From Sphingomicrobium sediminis (GTDB lineage: Bacteria; Pseudomonadota; Alphaproteobacteria; Sphingomonadales; Sphingomonadaceae), in assembly GCF_023805295.1 (NCBI RefSeq), contig NZ_JAMSHT010000001.1:434001-498000 (forward strand): a stretch of 64,000 bases of DNA, written 5' to 3'. Made by a program: the position numbers and the translations under genes. Within the stretch, counting starts at the first letter, position 1; each line of letters begins with the position of its first letter. The notes beneath the pieces were generated by a model. It was not told the DNA's origin. It searched no databases and saw nothing but the letters and a program-made list of their open reading frames with translations. This document shows, piece after piece, positions 54,234-61,789 of the stretch.

Positions 54234-55433
54234 ATGAAGAAAACTATAAGGGCCTTTGGACTTGCGACATGTGTCGGAGCGTTCTTGGCGGCATGTGGGG
54301 CGACGACATCGAAACCTTTGACGGCACCCGTCGCAGCGCAGGAAGCCCAAGCTCCTTCGCCTGAAGTCGACCCGGTCCATCCGCGCGCTCTTGTTTCACG
54401 ATTCGATCGCAGTTCCAGAATTCCCGACCATGTGAGCGAACCCGTCGGGCCCATGGCGGAAGTGCACGCCTATGCGGGATCGCTGGAGCCAAGAAAGTTG
54501 TATCTGATCGAAGCCGATCCCGAAAAAGGATTCCACTGGCCCTATTTCCTCTTCCTGCCGGAGGCCATTCCGGTCGGCAATTCGATCCTGGTTCAACCCA
54601 ATAATGACGGTATGGTTGGCGCACCATTCGCAACTCATCGATATTGGGCGGGCATTGAAACCGAACAGCTTTTCAGCGACTACGGGCGCCATCTCGGTAC
54701 ACCCGTCCTGATGCCGGTATTCCCGCGACCGCTGGTCGAAGGACCCAATCGCAACCTCTACATTCACGCTTTGACGCGCGCCGCGATGACGGCGGTCGAT
54801 CCCCGTTACGCAAGGCCGGACATACAAATCATCGCGATGCTCGACGATGCTTTGGAAAAGCTCTCCCGAGACGATTTCAACCTACGCGACGATGCGTTGT
54901 TCTGGGGATTCTCCGCCGCCGGAGATTTCGTCACGCGCATGGCGACGATTCACCCGAACAGAGTGAGAGCGGTAGCGGCTGGCGGTGTAGGGGGGCTGCC
55001 GATTCTGCCGCTTGAAGAGTTTGAAGAGGAGCAACTCACATTCCCGGTGGGCGTGGGCGATCTCGAAGAGATTGGTGCACGATTTCAGCCAGAGTTATTG
55101 AAGCAAACGCCTTACTTGCTGTTCCATGGAAGCATGGACGAAAACGACTCGGTGAAAGAGCCGCCATTCACCTGTGAAGGATATGGCTCAGACAGCTACA
55201 GCTGCGAACAAAGTTTGTGGGTTAACAGCGTATTCGGGTCATCCGGGCCGAACAGGGTTCGGAAGACCGCTTCCGTTTTCGAGGCGTTCGGTATGAAGGA
55301 CTTCAACTATCTGATCTTGCCGGGAGTTGAGCACACAATACCGAATGCCATGGAAGTGGTAATCCGTGAATTTTACGCCTGCGTGCTCGCGGATGGGAGC
55401 GGGTGTGCTGCATCGGCTAAGGCGCCTCGCTGA
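54234..55433 (+). CDS. Alpha/beta-hydrolase lipoprotein
   Basis: A 399-residue predicted lipoprotein (lipobox LAAC, Cys ~21) with an alpha/beta-hydrolase domain. The nucleophile elbow is GFSAAGDF (~223), the oxyanion region LVQPNNDGMVGAPF is at ~120, and a histidine in LPGVEHTIP near the C-terminus completes a plausible triad. It resembles esterase/PHB-depolymerase-like secreted hydrolases; substrate unknown. A cysteine-rich loop (CEGYGSDSYSCEQ) suggests a disulfide. It is followed within 5 bp by an intrinsic terminator. Confidence 0.82.
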   Translation: MKKTIRAFGLATCVGAFLAACGATTSKPLTAPVAAQEAQAPSPEVDPVHPRALVSRFDRSSRIPDHVSEPVGPMAEVHAYAGSLEPRKLYLIEADPEKGFHWPYFLFLPEAIPVGNSILVQPNNDGMVGAPFATHRYWAGIETEQLFSDYGRHLGTPVLMPVFPRPLVEGPNRNLYIHALTRAAMTAVDPRYARPDIQIIAMLDDALEKLSRDDFNLRDDALFWGFSAAGDFVTRMATIHPNRVRAVAAGGVGGLPILPLEEFEEEQLTFPVGVGDLEEIGARFQPELLKQTPYLLFHGSMDENDSVKEPPFTCEGYGSDSYSCEQSLWVNSVFGSSGPNRVRKTASVFEAFGMKDFNYLILPGVEHTIPNAMEVVIREFYACVLADGSGCAASAKAPR

Positions 55434-55437
55434 TTTC

Positions 55438-55460
55438 GCTATTCCTCTCGAATAGCTTTT
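55438..55460 (+). terminator. Intrinsic terminator after hydrolase gene
   Basis: A perfect 7-bp stem GCTATTC/GAATAGC with loop CTCTC, directly followed by TTTT, starts 5 bp after the stop codon. Confidence 0.65.
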
Positions 55461-55925
55461 CACCACGCCATCATCATCATCGGAACGACTGCAATGGGGT
55501 CTGGGCGAGCGCGAACATAGGCTTTACTTGCGCCGCTGCGCGTCGATCAGCGCTTGACGACAGTTGAGCTGGCCCGTGCTCTCAAAATGAAAGCGATCGA
55601 GACTGATTTTCAAGGAGCCGTAGGGTAGGACAGGGCGGTCAAGACGGACAGCGCACCCGCCCCTTTTGTCCGACCTGCTTTTCTCAGACCCAGACAAGTA
55701 GAGAAGCCCCTGCTGCGCCGCAGCGGGGGCTTCATTCTTGAGGATCGGGATCATGTTCGGCGGGGCGTACGCGCGATAACGCCGCCTGTCGTTCAAAGCC
55801 GCCTTGCACTTTGCACGGTGTCGCTAAAACAATCTGCGACACCGCGCTGGGTGACATGAGCATACAGGTTGTTACCCCGCTGCCCCGACAAGACTTGGCC
55901 TGCGGCCTATTTCTGTCTCGGTCGA
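55461..55925. repeat. Gene-free region with dispersed ~220-bp repeat copy 2
   Basis: Contains a CTGCAATGGGGTC repeat (~55487) and, at ~55560-55790, the second copy of the element found at 37905-38125. Within it GAAGCCCCTGCTG pairs with CAGCGGGGGCTTC (55703-55733), a strong terminator-like hairpin better conserved here than in copy 1. A leftward ~90-codon frame spans the copy (KNEAPAAAQQGLLYLSGSEK) and aligns with the frame in copy 1; coding status is unresolved. Confidence 0.55.
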
Positions 55926-56603
55926 CTATTTCTTGGTTTTTGGTCGGTCATAGGGTGATGGTGCTGGCGGCCGCGAGCGTTGCCGAATGAGAGGGGGCTC
56001 TTCTTCGGTCCGCTGATCTGTGACCGCGCGGTTGTCGTTCCTCGAGGAGGGCTCTTGCGAATGGCTCGAAGAACGACCCGAGCTTTCGGCTGGGGCCGCT
56101 TTAGCCGAGCGCTGCGTGGCTTCTTCCTTCGACTTGGCCCGTCTTAACTCCGCAATTTCCTGCTCCGTTTGGTCTAGATGCTTATCCATCAGGTCCAAAC
56201 TGTAATCCTGAATTTCGTCTTCGGTCATCAAGGGGGCGTCAGTCGGCATGCCATGCTCCTCGACGTAAGGATGCCCGAGTAGGAACGGGTCCGGCGGCAT
56301 ACGCTTTTGCAAAACGCCAAGTTTGTGGAGCTTCACGAGCAGGTCCATGGCTTCCTTGGGAGGAGTTTCGTGAGTGACTTCTGCCGCACACTCGATCAAG
56401 CGTCTGAGAGGTGTTGTACGGCGCCGTGTCCCATCGGGCTCTTTCACGGAAATTTCTCTATTCAGATAGTCATATCCGATGTCGCGATAATCTCGTTTGG
56501 GTAGAGGTTTTCTTTTGGGACGTCCCGACGGGTTGCCGCTATGCCCCTTTTTGAACCTGCCCTTATGATCGCGGCTTTTCTCGGCAGTCTTTTTGTTGGT
56601 CAT
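55926..56603 (-). CDS. DUF5681-domain protein
   Basis: A 225-residue hydrophilic protein with the DUF5681 signature GRFKKGHSGNPSGRPK at ~16, a family frequent in prophages and other mobile elements and sometimes likened to small terminase or DNA-binding proteins. A helical acidic middle (MDKHLDQTEQEIAELRRAK) precedes a low-complexity Ser/Pro/Arg tail. It lies near the tyrosine recombinase and supports a mobile origin for this segment. Confidence 0.82.
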   Translation of the reverse strand: MTNKKTAEKSRDHKGRFKKGHSGNPSGRPKRKPLPKRDYRDIGYDYLNREISVKEPDGTRRRTTPLRRLIECAAEVTHETPPKEAMDLLVKLHKLGVLQKRMPPDPFLLGHPYVEEHGMPTDAPLMTEDEIQDYSLDLMDKHLDQTEQEIAELRRAKSKEEATQRSAKAAPAESSGRSSSHSQEPSSRNDNRAVTDQRTEEEPPLIRQRSRPPAPSPYDRPKTKK

Positions 56604-57062
56604 GATATCGTCCTTTCGGTGTCATGTTTCCCTCCTCAATGCTGAAATCGGGACACGTCATCGTGCCCCGTGCCCCACGCGGGGCTAGGGCAATTGTCCT
56701 GATGCGACGGTCTGTTGGGAACCCCCTATTTTTTGAGGTTCGCGGGCTCTTGGTGTACCTGGGTACACTCAGTTCAGGTGTCGTGGTGGAGGCGCCCCGT
56801 TTGACCATGCAACATCTGACGCTAAGCGAGGGCCGCATCCGACCGAATGAGAAGAGAGGCCTCAACGTCCTGTCGCAACCAAATCCGCAGCATGGCGCTT
56901 GCGCTGCGGGCTTGAACGCGGGCGAGGAGCTGCCTACGTTGAGATCAGCATCAAGAGAGAACGTGCTTCTCACCAACCTGCTCGCTCGAAGTAAGGTGGT
57001 TTCCTTGTTGAAGGGATGTGGCCGCGCGGCAAAATGAACGAGTGACCATCAAAAGCAGCAAC
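56604..57062. promoter_or_regulatory. Gene-free region with operator-like palindrome
   Basis: About 460 bp between the DUF5681 gene and the integrase unit. GTGTACC-TG-GGTACAC (56753-56768) has perfect 7-bp arms and looks like a repressor site upstream of the DUF5681 gene. A GCCCCG...CGGGGC hairpin lies at ~56664-56685. Two overlapping open frames across the region have no ribosome sites and low-complexity products and are not called. Confidence 0.5.
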
Positions 57063-57084
57063 GTTCTCTCCCAGACGGGAGAAC
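57063..57084 (+). promoter_or_regulatory. Hairpin overlapping ribosome-binding site
   Basis: GTTCTCTCCC-AGAC-GGGAGAAC forms an 8-bp stem with a two-base bulge; its right arm is the GGGAGAA ribosome site of the gene starting at 57089. This could limit translation of the integrase unit. Confidence 0.5.
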
Positions 57085-57088
57085 AACT

Positions 57089-57547
57089 ATGGACACGCGA
57101 ATTGACTATATGGTCGGTGCGCAGAGTGTAGCTCACCCTCATCACTGGATAGAGGGGCATATCGAGCAGGGGGAGGGCGCGTTTCTCCTCGAGGCGGGAA
57201 TGTGGACCCGATGGAGCGCCACCTCTCAGATCTACACGAGATTGTCTTCGAGGGTGCCGAGGCGATTTTCCCCGAGGCTATTCGCGGCTCTCTTAGGAAC
57301 ACTCTTCGCGAAGACGTTTCGGCCGTCAAACCAACGCATAGTCTTAGCGGGTGAGGGCCTTGCCGAAGGTCTCTCCCGATATATCGAAGCATTGTGCGAG
57401 GCCGCTGAATTGCAGCCAAACATGTTGACGGATTTGACGGGCGGCTTCGCCGACGAATTTATAGCCGAGCTTGCGAGATTGCGCGCCTATCGGCGTCTTC
57501 AGCTTGGTCTCCTTGGCCTGGGATCGGACAGAGGAGAGCTGAAATGA
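57089..57547 (+). CDS. Hypothetical protein translationally coupled to integrase; possible frameshift
   Basis: A 152-codon frame whose stop overlaps the integrase start (ATGA). No family is recognised. The C-terminal ~65 residues (EGLAEGLSRYIEALCEAAEL onward) look like a genuine helical protein, whereas residues ~40-90 are oddly basic. In that stretch the +2 frame gives a more protein-like sequence (MERHLSDLHEIVFEGAEAIF onward) ending at 57354 exactly where the good part of the first frame resumes. A frameshift or two nested short genes are possible. A role in control of recombination (excisionase-like) is only suggested by position. Confidence 0.5.
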   Translation: MDTRIDYMVGAQSVAHPHHWIEGHIEQGEGAFLLEAGMWTRWSATSQIYTRLSSRVPRRFSPRLFAALLGTLFAKTFRPSNQRIVLAGEGLAEGLSRYIEALCEAAELQPNMLTDLTGGFADEFIAELARLRAYRRLQLGLLGLGSDRGELK

Positions 57548-58521
57548 GTGATGCATTTTCTACTCTGAGCACCCGTCCGGACCTCGTGCCTTCAACTATC
57601 GTCACCGAACAATCACTTTCGATGAGGCAGGCGGTTCACACCTATCTCAAATGCTGCGGCCAACTTCGATCTATTCGCGAAAAAACCCGAATACTTGAGA
57701 AATATGTCCTTCCCGAACTGGGGGATGTCCCAGTCGACGCGATCAAGCGATCGCAGATCTCGATGCTGGTCTTGAATGTCGAGCAACGCAGCAAACGCGG
57801 ATCGCCGGCTATGGCGAGAGCTGTCAGTGTCCAGATGCAAGCCTTCTTCAACTGGTACGCGCAGTTCCTCGACGGCCCTTCCATTCTTCCATCTCAGCGT
57901 TCTTACCGTTCGCCGCTGCCGAAAGCGCGAAGCCGCACGTTGACCGATCATGAAATCGGATTGCTCTGGCAGGTCGCGAATGGAAGTTTCTATCCTTGGG
58001 GAGGGGGGATTCAGCTTATGCTGCTTACAGGCATGCGCAGACAGGAGGTGTTCGGCTTATCCAGGTCAGAAGTCGATCTGGAGCGTAAGATGATTTGCCT
58101 ACCGGAAAACCGGACAAAGAATGGTCGACGCCACGAAATTCCCATTTCTGATGGGTGTGAAGAGCTGCTCGGTAGCCTTGTTGAGTGTCGGGAATGCGAA
58201 CTCATTTTCCCTAGCCGTGTGACAAACGAGCGGCCAATATCGGGATTCAGTAAGGGGATGAAGTCTATCCGGCGTAAAGCTAGGAATGCTGGGTTTGAGA
58301 ATCCAGATTTCACGTTCCATGATCTGCGCCGAACCTTTGCGACGGGATTACAAAGGATCGGGGTCGCAACGCCAGTCATCGAGCGCTTGCTCAACCACGT
58401 ATCGGGGACAAGGTCGGGCATAACCGGAGTTTATCAGCGCCACGATTATGATCACGAAGCACGCATGGCAGTCCAAAAATGGTCGCAGCATATCCAAAGC
58501 TTGGGTCGCGGTTCCCGCTAG
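57544..58521 (+). CDS. Tyrosine recombinase/phage-type integrase
   Basis: A 325-residue site-specific recombinase. An N-terminal SAM-like core-binding domain (~20-110) precedes the catalytic domain with the first arginine in LLTGMRRQEVFGL, the H-x-x-R of HDLRRTFATG, the second histidine position in LLNHVSGT and the nucleophile tyrosine in GVYQRHDY. Length fits integrases of genomic islands and short phage-type elements. Its start overlaps the preceding gene by 4 bp. No tRNA or attachment core could be identified in the window. Confidence 0.93.
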   Translation: MSDAFSTLSTRPDLVPSTIVTEQSLSMRQAVHTYLKCCGQLRSIREKTRILEKYVLPELGDVPVDAIKRSQISMLVLNVEQRSKRGSPAMARAVSVQMQAFFNWYAQFLDGPSILPSQRSYRSPLPKARSRTLTDHEIGLLWQVANGSFYPWGGGIQLMLLTGMRRQEVFGLSRSEVDLERKMICLPENRTKNGRRHEIPISDGCEELLGSLVECRECELIFPSRVTNERPISGFSKGMKSIRRKARNAGFENPDFTFHDLRRTFATGLQRIGVATPVIERLLNHVSGTRSGITGVYQRHDYDHEARMAVQKWSQHIQSLGRGSR

Positions 58522-58591
58522 ATTTTCACGGCCGTCGGATCGTGCTCGCGTTTGTTTATTTGCGTTAGGCGAAGCGCGGCGCCGGCCGAAC

Positions 58592-58816
58592 TCAGCCCGC
58601 CCCCCCTCCATCTCCATACCTTCGAAACCCGTTTCCGCGTTCGAAGCTGAGCGCGGCAGCGAACCCGAAGAAGAAGCAGGCCACTACGGCAGGCATAGTC
58701 TCTCCGATGAATAGATAGGTCGTCGCACCGGCGACTATCCCGACTGCGGAGCCCACGCCAGTTCGCAGCGCCAAATCTGTCTTTCGCTTGGCTGACTGTC
58801 GCTCAGGCTGCTTCAC
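58592..58816 (-). CDS. Small two-helix membrane protein
   Basis: A 74-residue protein with a basic N-terminus and two hydrophobic segments (about 18-38 and 40-60: VGSAVGIVAGATTYLFI and MPAVVACFFFGFAAALSF), then a Gly-rich tail. No family is recognised. GTG start with AAGGACCAGGA upstream. It lies downstream of the integrase on the opposite strand. Confidence 0.55.
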   Translation of the reverse strand: MKQPERQSAKRKTDLALRTGVGSAVGIVAGATTYLFIGETMPAVVACFFFGFAAALSFERGNGFRRYGDGGGAG

Positions 58817-59000
58817 GTCCTGGTCCTTCTGAAGTCCAATCTAAGGGAGCAACTGCGCCCTCAAGGGCGAGCTTGAGATTACTGCCGGCCGGTCTGGTTC
58901 ATCGAAGAGGCCATGCAAGCGGACCGCTGACATGTGGCTGGTTGGCCGGGCGGACTTCAGGCCGCGTTGAGGGTGGAAATCGGACGTGGGGCTCATACCA
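58817..59000. repeat. Intergenic region with repeat copy
   Basis: GCGGACTTCAGGCCGCGTTGAGGGTGGAAATCGGACGT (ends GCGGAC and TCGGACG, ~58950-58987) belongs to the dispersed repeat family of this region. No gene. Confidence 0.45.
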
Positions 59001-59561
59001 CTATGCTCCTCCTCCCCTCCCCATGGTGCAACGCGCGCCGCTTTTCTCCGGTTGGTAGCCGCTGCGCGTTCCGAAGTTGAAACGCATTTGATCCACGACA
59101 TTTCCAGATTGAGCCTCAATGTAACCCAGTGTTGCTTCAGCTCTAGGTGACTCGATCCATGTCTGCTTGCCGCCAAATCCGCCAAACAGGTAATATGTCC
59201 CATCAACGATAAAGCCGATGCCGTCGATTACGTTTCCATGCGCAACCCAGATGCACTCAATACCTTTGTTCGCCGGAATTGTAACCGTCTCACATCTACC
59301 GCCATTGCCACCGTATTTGGTGCCCCACTGGTCTCCATACTTCACCTGTACGGAATCGACCAATCTGCCAGCGCAGATCCGGATCGCAGAAATAGGTCCA
59401 GCATTATAGGTAGTCGGCGCTTCTGGCTTGTATTCCCCGCCATTGCCTCCAACTACTACTACTTCGCCAACTCTTTGAAATGTGCTCTGGGCGTTCGCTG
59501 GCCCTAGGGAAAGTATTCCCGAAATCGCGGTCAAGGAAAGGCACGCTATTTGGGATCGCAT
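59001..59561 (-). CDS. Secreted jacalin-like lectin-domain protein
   Basis: A 186-residue protein with a cleavable signal peptide (ending GPANA|QS) and a jacalin-related beta-prism domain: VVGGNGGEYKPE near its start, the paired strands ISAIRICAGRLVDSVQVKYGD, KYGGNGG, then IWVAHGNVIDGIGF and LGYIEAQSGNVVDQMRFNF. Such domains bind mannose- or galactose-type glycans. The ATG has an excellent AAGGAGGA site. It lies between the integrase and the TIR gene array; target glycan unknown. Confidence 0.82.
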   Translation of the reverse strand: MRSQIACLSLTAISGILSLGPANAQSTFQRVGEVVVVGGNGGEYKPEAPTTYNAGPISAIRICAGRLVDSVQVKYGDQWGTKYGGNGGRCETVTIPANKGIECIWVAHGNVIDGIGFIVDGTYYLFGGFGGKQTWIESPRAEATLGYIEAQSGNVVDQMRFNFGTRSGYQPEKSGARCTMGRGGGA

Positions 59562-60031
59562 CACATCTTCCTCCTTGTGGACGTGCCAATATGGTAAGCT
59601 ATTTGAACGACACGTTTTGTCTACACGTAATCGTGGTTTCGCAATCAATGGGACACTGATCGTAAACAGCACTTCATATTTTGCCTGCGTGCTCGCTCAT
59701 TAAAGGCCGAATTGCGTCCAAAGTAAAGAAAGTGCGATTTGGTCTAACACGCTCCGCCATTTCCCCCCGCATATTGATGTGCATGGCCAGTGCCTTGATA
59801 AGACCGCGTCTGGGCTTGGCGGACTTTGCGATTGCATAGCCGCATGCCATCCCGTCTGCTGCCATTCGAAATCACGGCCATCCCGGGCCGTTGCGGCGCG
59901 TGGCTTCTTGGGCGCTGGATTCCTCTTCAATTTGAATGTAGGACCATAACCAGTTTTAGTTAGTTTAACGGGGTTTTGCAGCCGAGTTAGAGCGTTTTCT
60001 ATCAAAGTAGCCGGGGGCCAGTGTAGCGCGA
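59562..60031. other. 470-bp gap upstream of TIR array
   Basis: No gene is called. Two leftward frames in different phases (59700-60005 and 59674-59865) overlap and could be remnants of one frameshifted short gene, but neither has a ribosome site or known relatives. The promoters of the lectin gene and the rightward TIR operon must lie here; the first TIR gene has only a weak GGGGG about 12 bp before its ATG. Confidence 0.45.
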
Positions 60032-61789
60032 ATGTCAGATATCTTTATCTCTTACGCGCGCTCGACTGAGATCGTCGCTGGCCAGATAGGCGAGGCGCTA
60101 AGGCGTGTCGGGCACAAGGTCTGGCGCGATGATGAACTCCCCGCGCACCGCAATTATGGTGAAGTTATCGAGGAACGACTGCGTTCGGCCAAGGCCGTCG
60201 TAGTCATTTGGTCAGCCGATGCGCTGACATCGCAATGGGTCCGCGCCGAGGCTGATGTCGCGCGCGAGAACGGGACACTCGTCCAATTGTCCTGCGACGG
60301 CACTGTGCCGCCACTGCCATTTAACCAGATCCAATGCGCCGACCTTCGCGGTTGGGCTGGCGATCTCAATCATCCTGGCTGGGTCAAGATTGCCGACAGC
60401 GTGACGTCGCTGGCAGGCCCGCCGCTCGGCACGATGCCGAGCCGCGATGACAGTGCGGGGCCCGGTGGCACGCATATCTGCGTCCTTCCTTTTATCAACA
60501 TGTCGGGCGACGGTGAGCAGGAATATTTCTCCGACGGCATAACCGAGGACATTATCACCGATTTGTCGCGTTTATCGGGGTTGCGCGTCGTGTCGCGCAA
60601 CACGGCGTTCGCGTTCAAGGGGCAGATCGTCGACATCCGCAACTTGGCCAAGGAATTGGGCGTCTCGCATGTGATCGAGGGCAGCGTCCGCAAGGCCGGC
60701 GACCGCGTGCGCATATCGGCCCAGTTGATTGAAGCGATCAATGCCGAGCCGATCTGGGCCAACCGCTATGACCGCAATCTCGATGATATCTTCGCCATCC
60801 AGGACGAGATAAGCTCGGCCATCGTCGATGCGCTCAAGATCGAACTGCTGCCCAAGGAAAAGAAGGCCATTTCGGAACGCAGCACAACGGGCAATTCAGA
60901 AGCCTACGATCTGTATCTTCTCGCTCGCCAGCACTGGATCAAGAGCACCGGCACTGACAAGCGCCTGATGGAGATCACGATCCGGATCTGTCAGCAAGCG
61001 GTGGATCTCGATCCTACCTATGCCAAGGCATGGGGGCTTATGGCGCTAGCGCAGATGCGCATCAACATCTCGCACGATCCGAGCTTCGACCCGACCGATG
61101 CGACCGAAAAGGCGCTGTCGCTCGACCCGAAGAATGTTGAGGCATTGTGCGCGAAGGCGATTATGCTTTCGACCGAAGAGAAAAGCGGGCAGGCGCGTGA
61201 GATGCTGGCGCATGCGCTCGAACTCGACCCCAATAGCTTCGAAGTGCACAAAGAGGTGGCCCGCGACGCGTTCCTCAATGGCGAGCTAGATCGCGCCATT
61301 TCGCATTACGAAAAAGCCCTCAACATGATGGATGATGATTTCCACAGCGCCGGCATGTTGGTGACCTGCTATCACGCCAAGGGGGACCGCGAGAAAGAAG
61401 AACAGATCGCCAAGGTCTGCGTCGAGCGCGTCGAACGCGCTTTGAAGCGGGACCCGGGCGACGGCAATGCATTGAGCATGGGGATTGCGGGTCTAGCGAC
61501 ACTCGGCGATCACGAGCGCGTGCGAAAATGGATTGATCGGGCGATGATGATCGACCCCAACAATCACCTGATGCGCTATAATCTTGCCTGCACCCTGGTT
61601 GTCGAACTGGGCGACAATGAACGTGCGCTCGAATTGCTCAAGCCCTATTTCGAGAATGTCACGCCAAAGTGGATCCAGCATACCGTAGCGGATCCGGATC
61701 TCGACAAGGTGCGCGACGATCCGCGCTTCATCGTAATGCTCGAAGAGGCGCAGGCGCGGCTAGAGAAGCAGGCGCAGTCCGCCGAATGA
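60032..61789 (+). CDS. TIR - TolB-N/FlgO-like - TPR protein, tandem copy 1
   Basis: A 585-residue protein with no signal peptide. Residues 1-130 are a TIR domain: start IFISYARSTE, the loop WRDDELPAHR (31-40), KAVVVIWS (54-61) and QWVRAE, whose Glu73 corresponds to the catalytic glutamate of NAD-cleaving TIR domains such as SARM1 (WVHKE). Residues ~148-275 match the TolB-N/FlgO-like domain usually found behind adenylate cyclase or winged-helix domains (VLPFINMSGD, EYFSDGITEDIITDLSR, VIEGSVRKAGDRVRISAQLI). Residues ~285-585 are TPR repeats. The stop overlaps the next start (ATGA). Predicted role: TIR signalling or NADase effector with a TPR sensing/assembly module. Confidence 0.9.
   Translation: MSDIFISYARSTEIVAGQIGEALRRVGHKVWRDDELPAHRNYGEVIEERLRSAKAVVVIWSADALTSQWVRAEADVARENGTLVQLSCDGTVPPLPFNQIQCADLRGWAGDLNHPGWVKIADSVTSLAGPPLGTMPSRDDSAGPGGTHICVLPFINMSGDGEQEYFSDGITEDIITDLSRLSGLRVVSRNTAFAFKGQIVDIRNLAKELGVSHVIEGSVRKAGDRVRISAQLIEAINAEPIWANRYDRNLDDIFAIQDEISSAIVDALKIELLPKEKKAISERSTTGNSEAYDLYLLARQHWIKSTGTDKRLMEITIRICQQAVDLDPTYAKAWGLMALAQMRINISHDPSFDPTDATEKALSLDPKNVEALCAKAIMLSTEEKSGQAREMLAHALELDPNSFEVHKEVARDAFLNGELDRAISHYEKALNMMDDDFHSAGMLVTCYHAKGDREKEEQIAKVCVERVERALKRDPGDGNALSMGIAGLATLGDHERVRKWIDRAMMIDPNNHLMRYNLACTLVVELGDNERALELLKPYFENVTPKWIQHTVADPDLDKVRDDPRFIVMLEEAQARLEKQAQSAE

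Noticed and set aside
56563..57037. Overlapping frames on both strands between DUF5681 and integrase genes
   Set aside because: No ribosome sites, low-complexity or basic products, and a palindrome and hairpin occupy the same stretch.
57544..58816. tRNA gene or attachment site next to the integrase
   Set aside because: No cloverleaf or TTCRANY arm with acceptor end was found near the integrase, and no flanking direct repeat could be paired inside the window.
59674..60005. Two overlapping leftward frames before the TIR array
   Set aside because: Different phases, TTG start, no ribosome site; could be a broken gene but not supportable.
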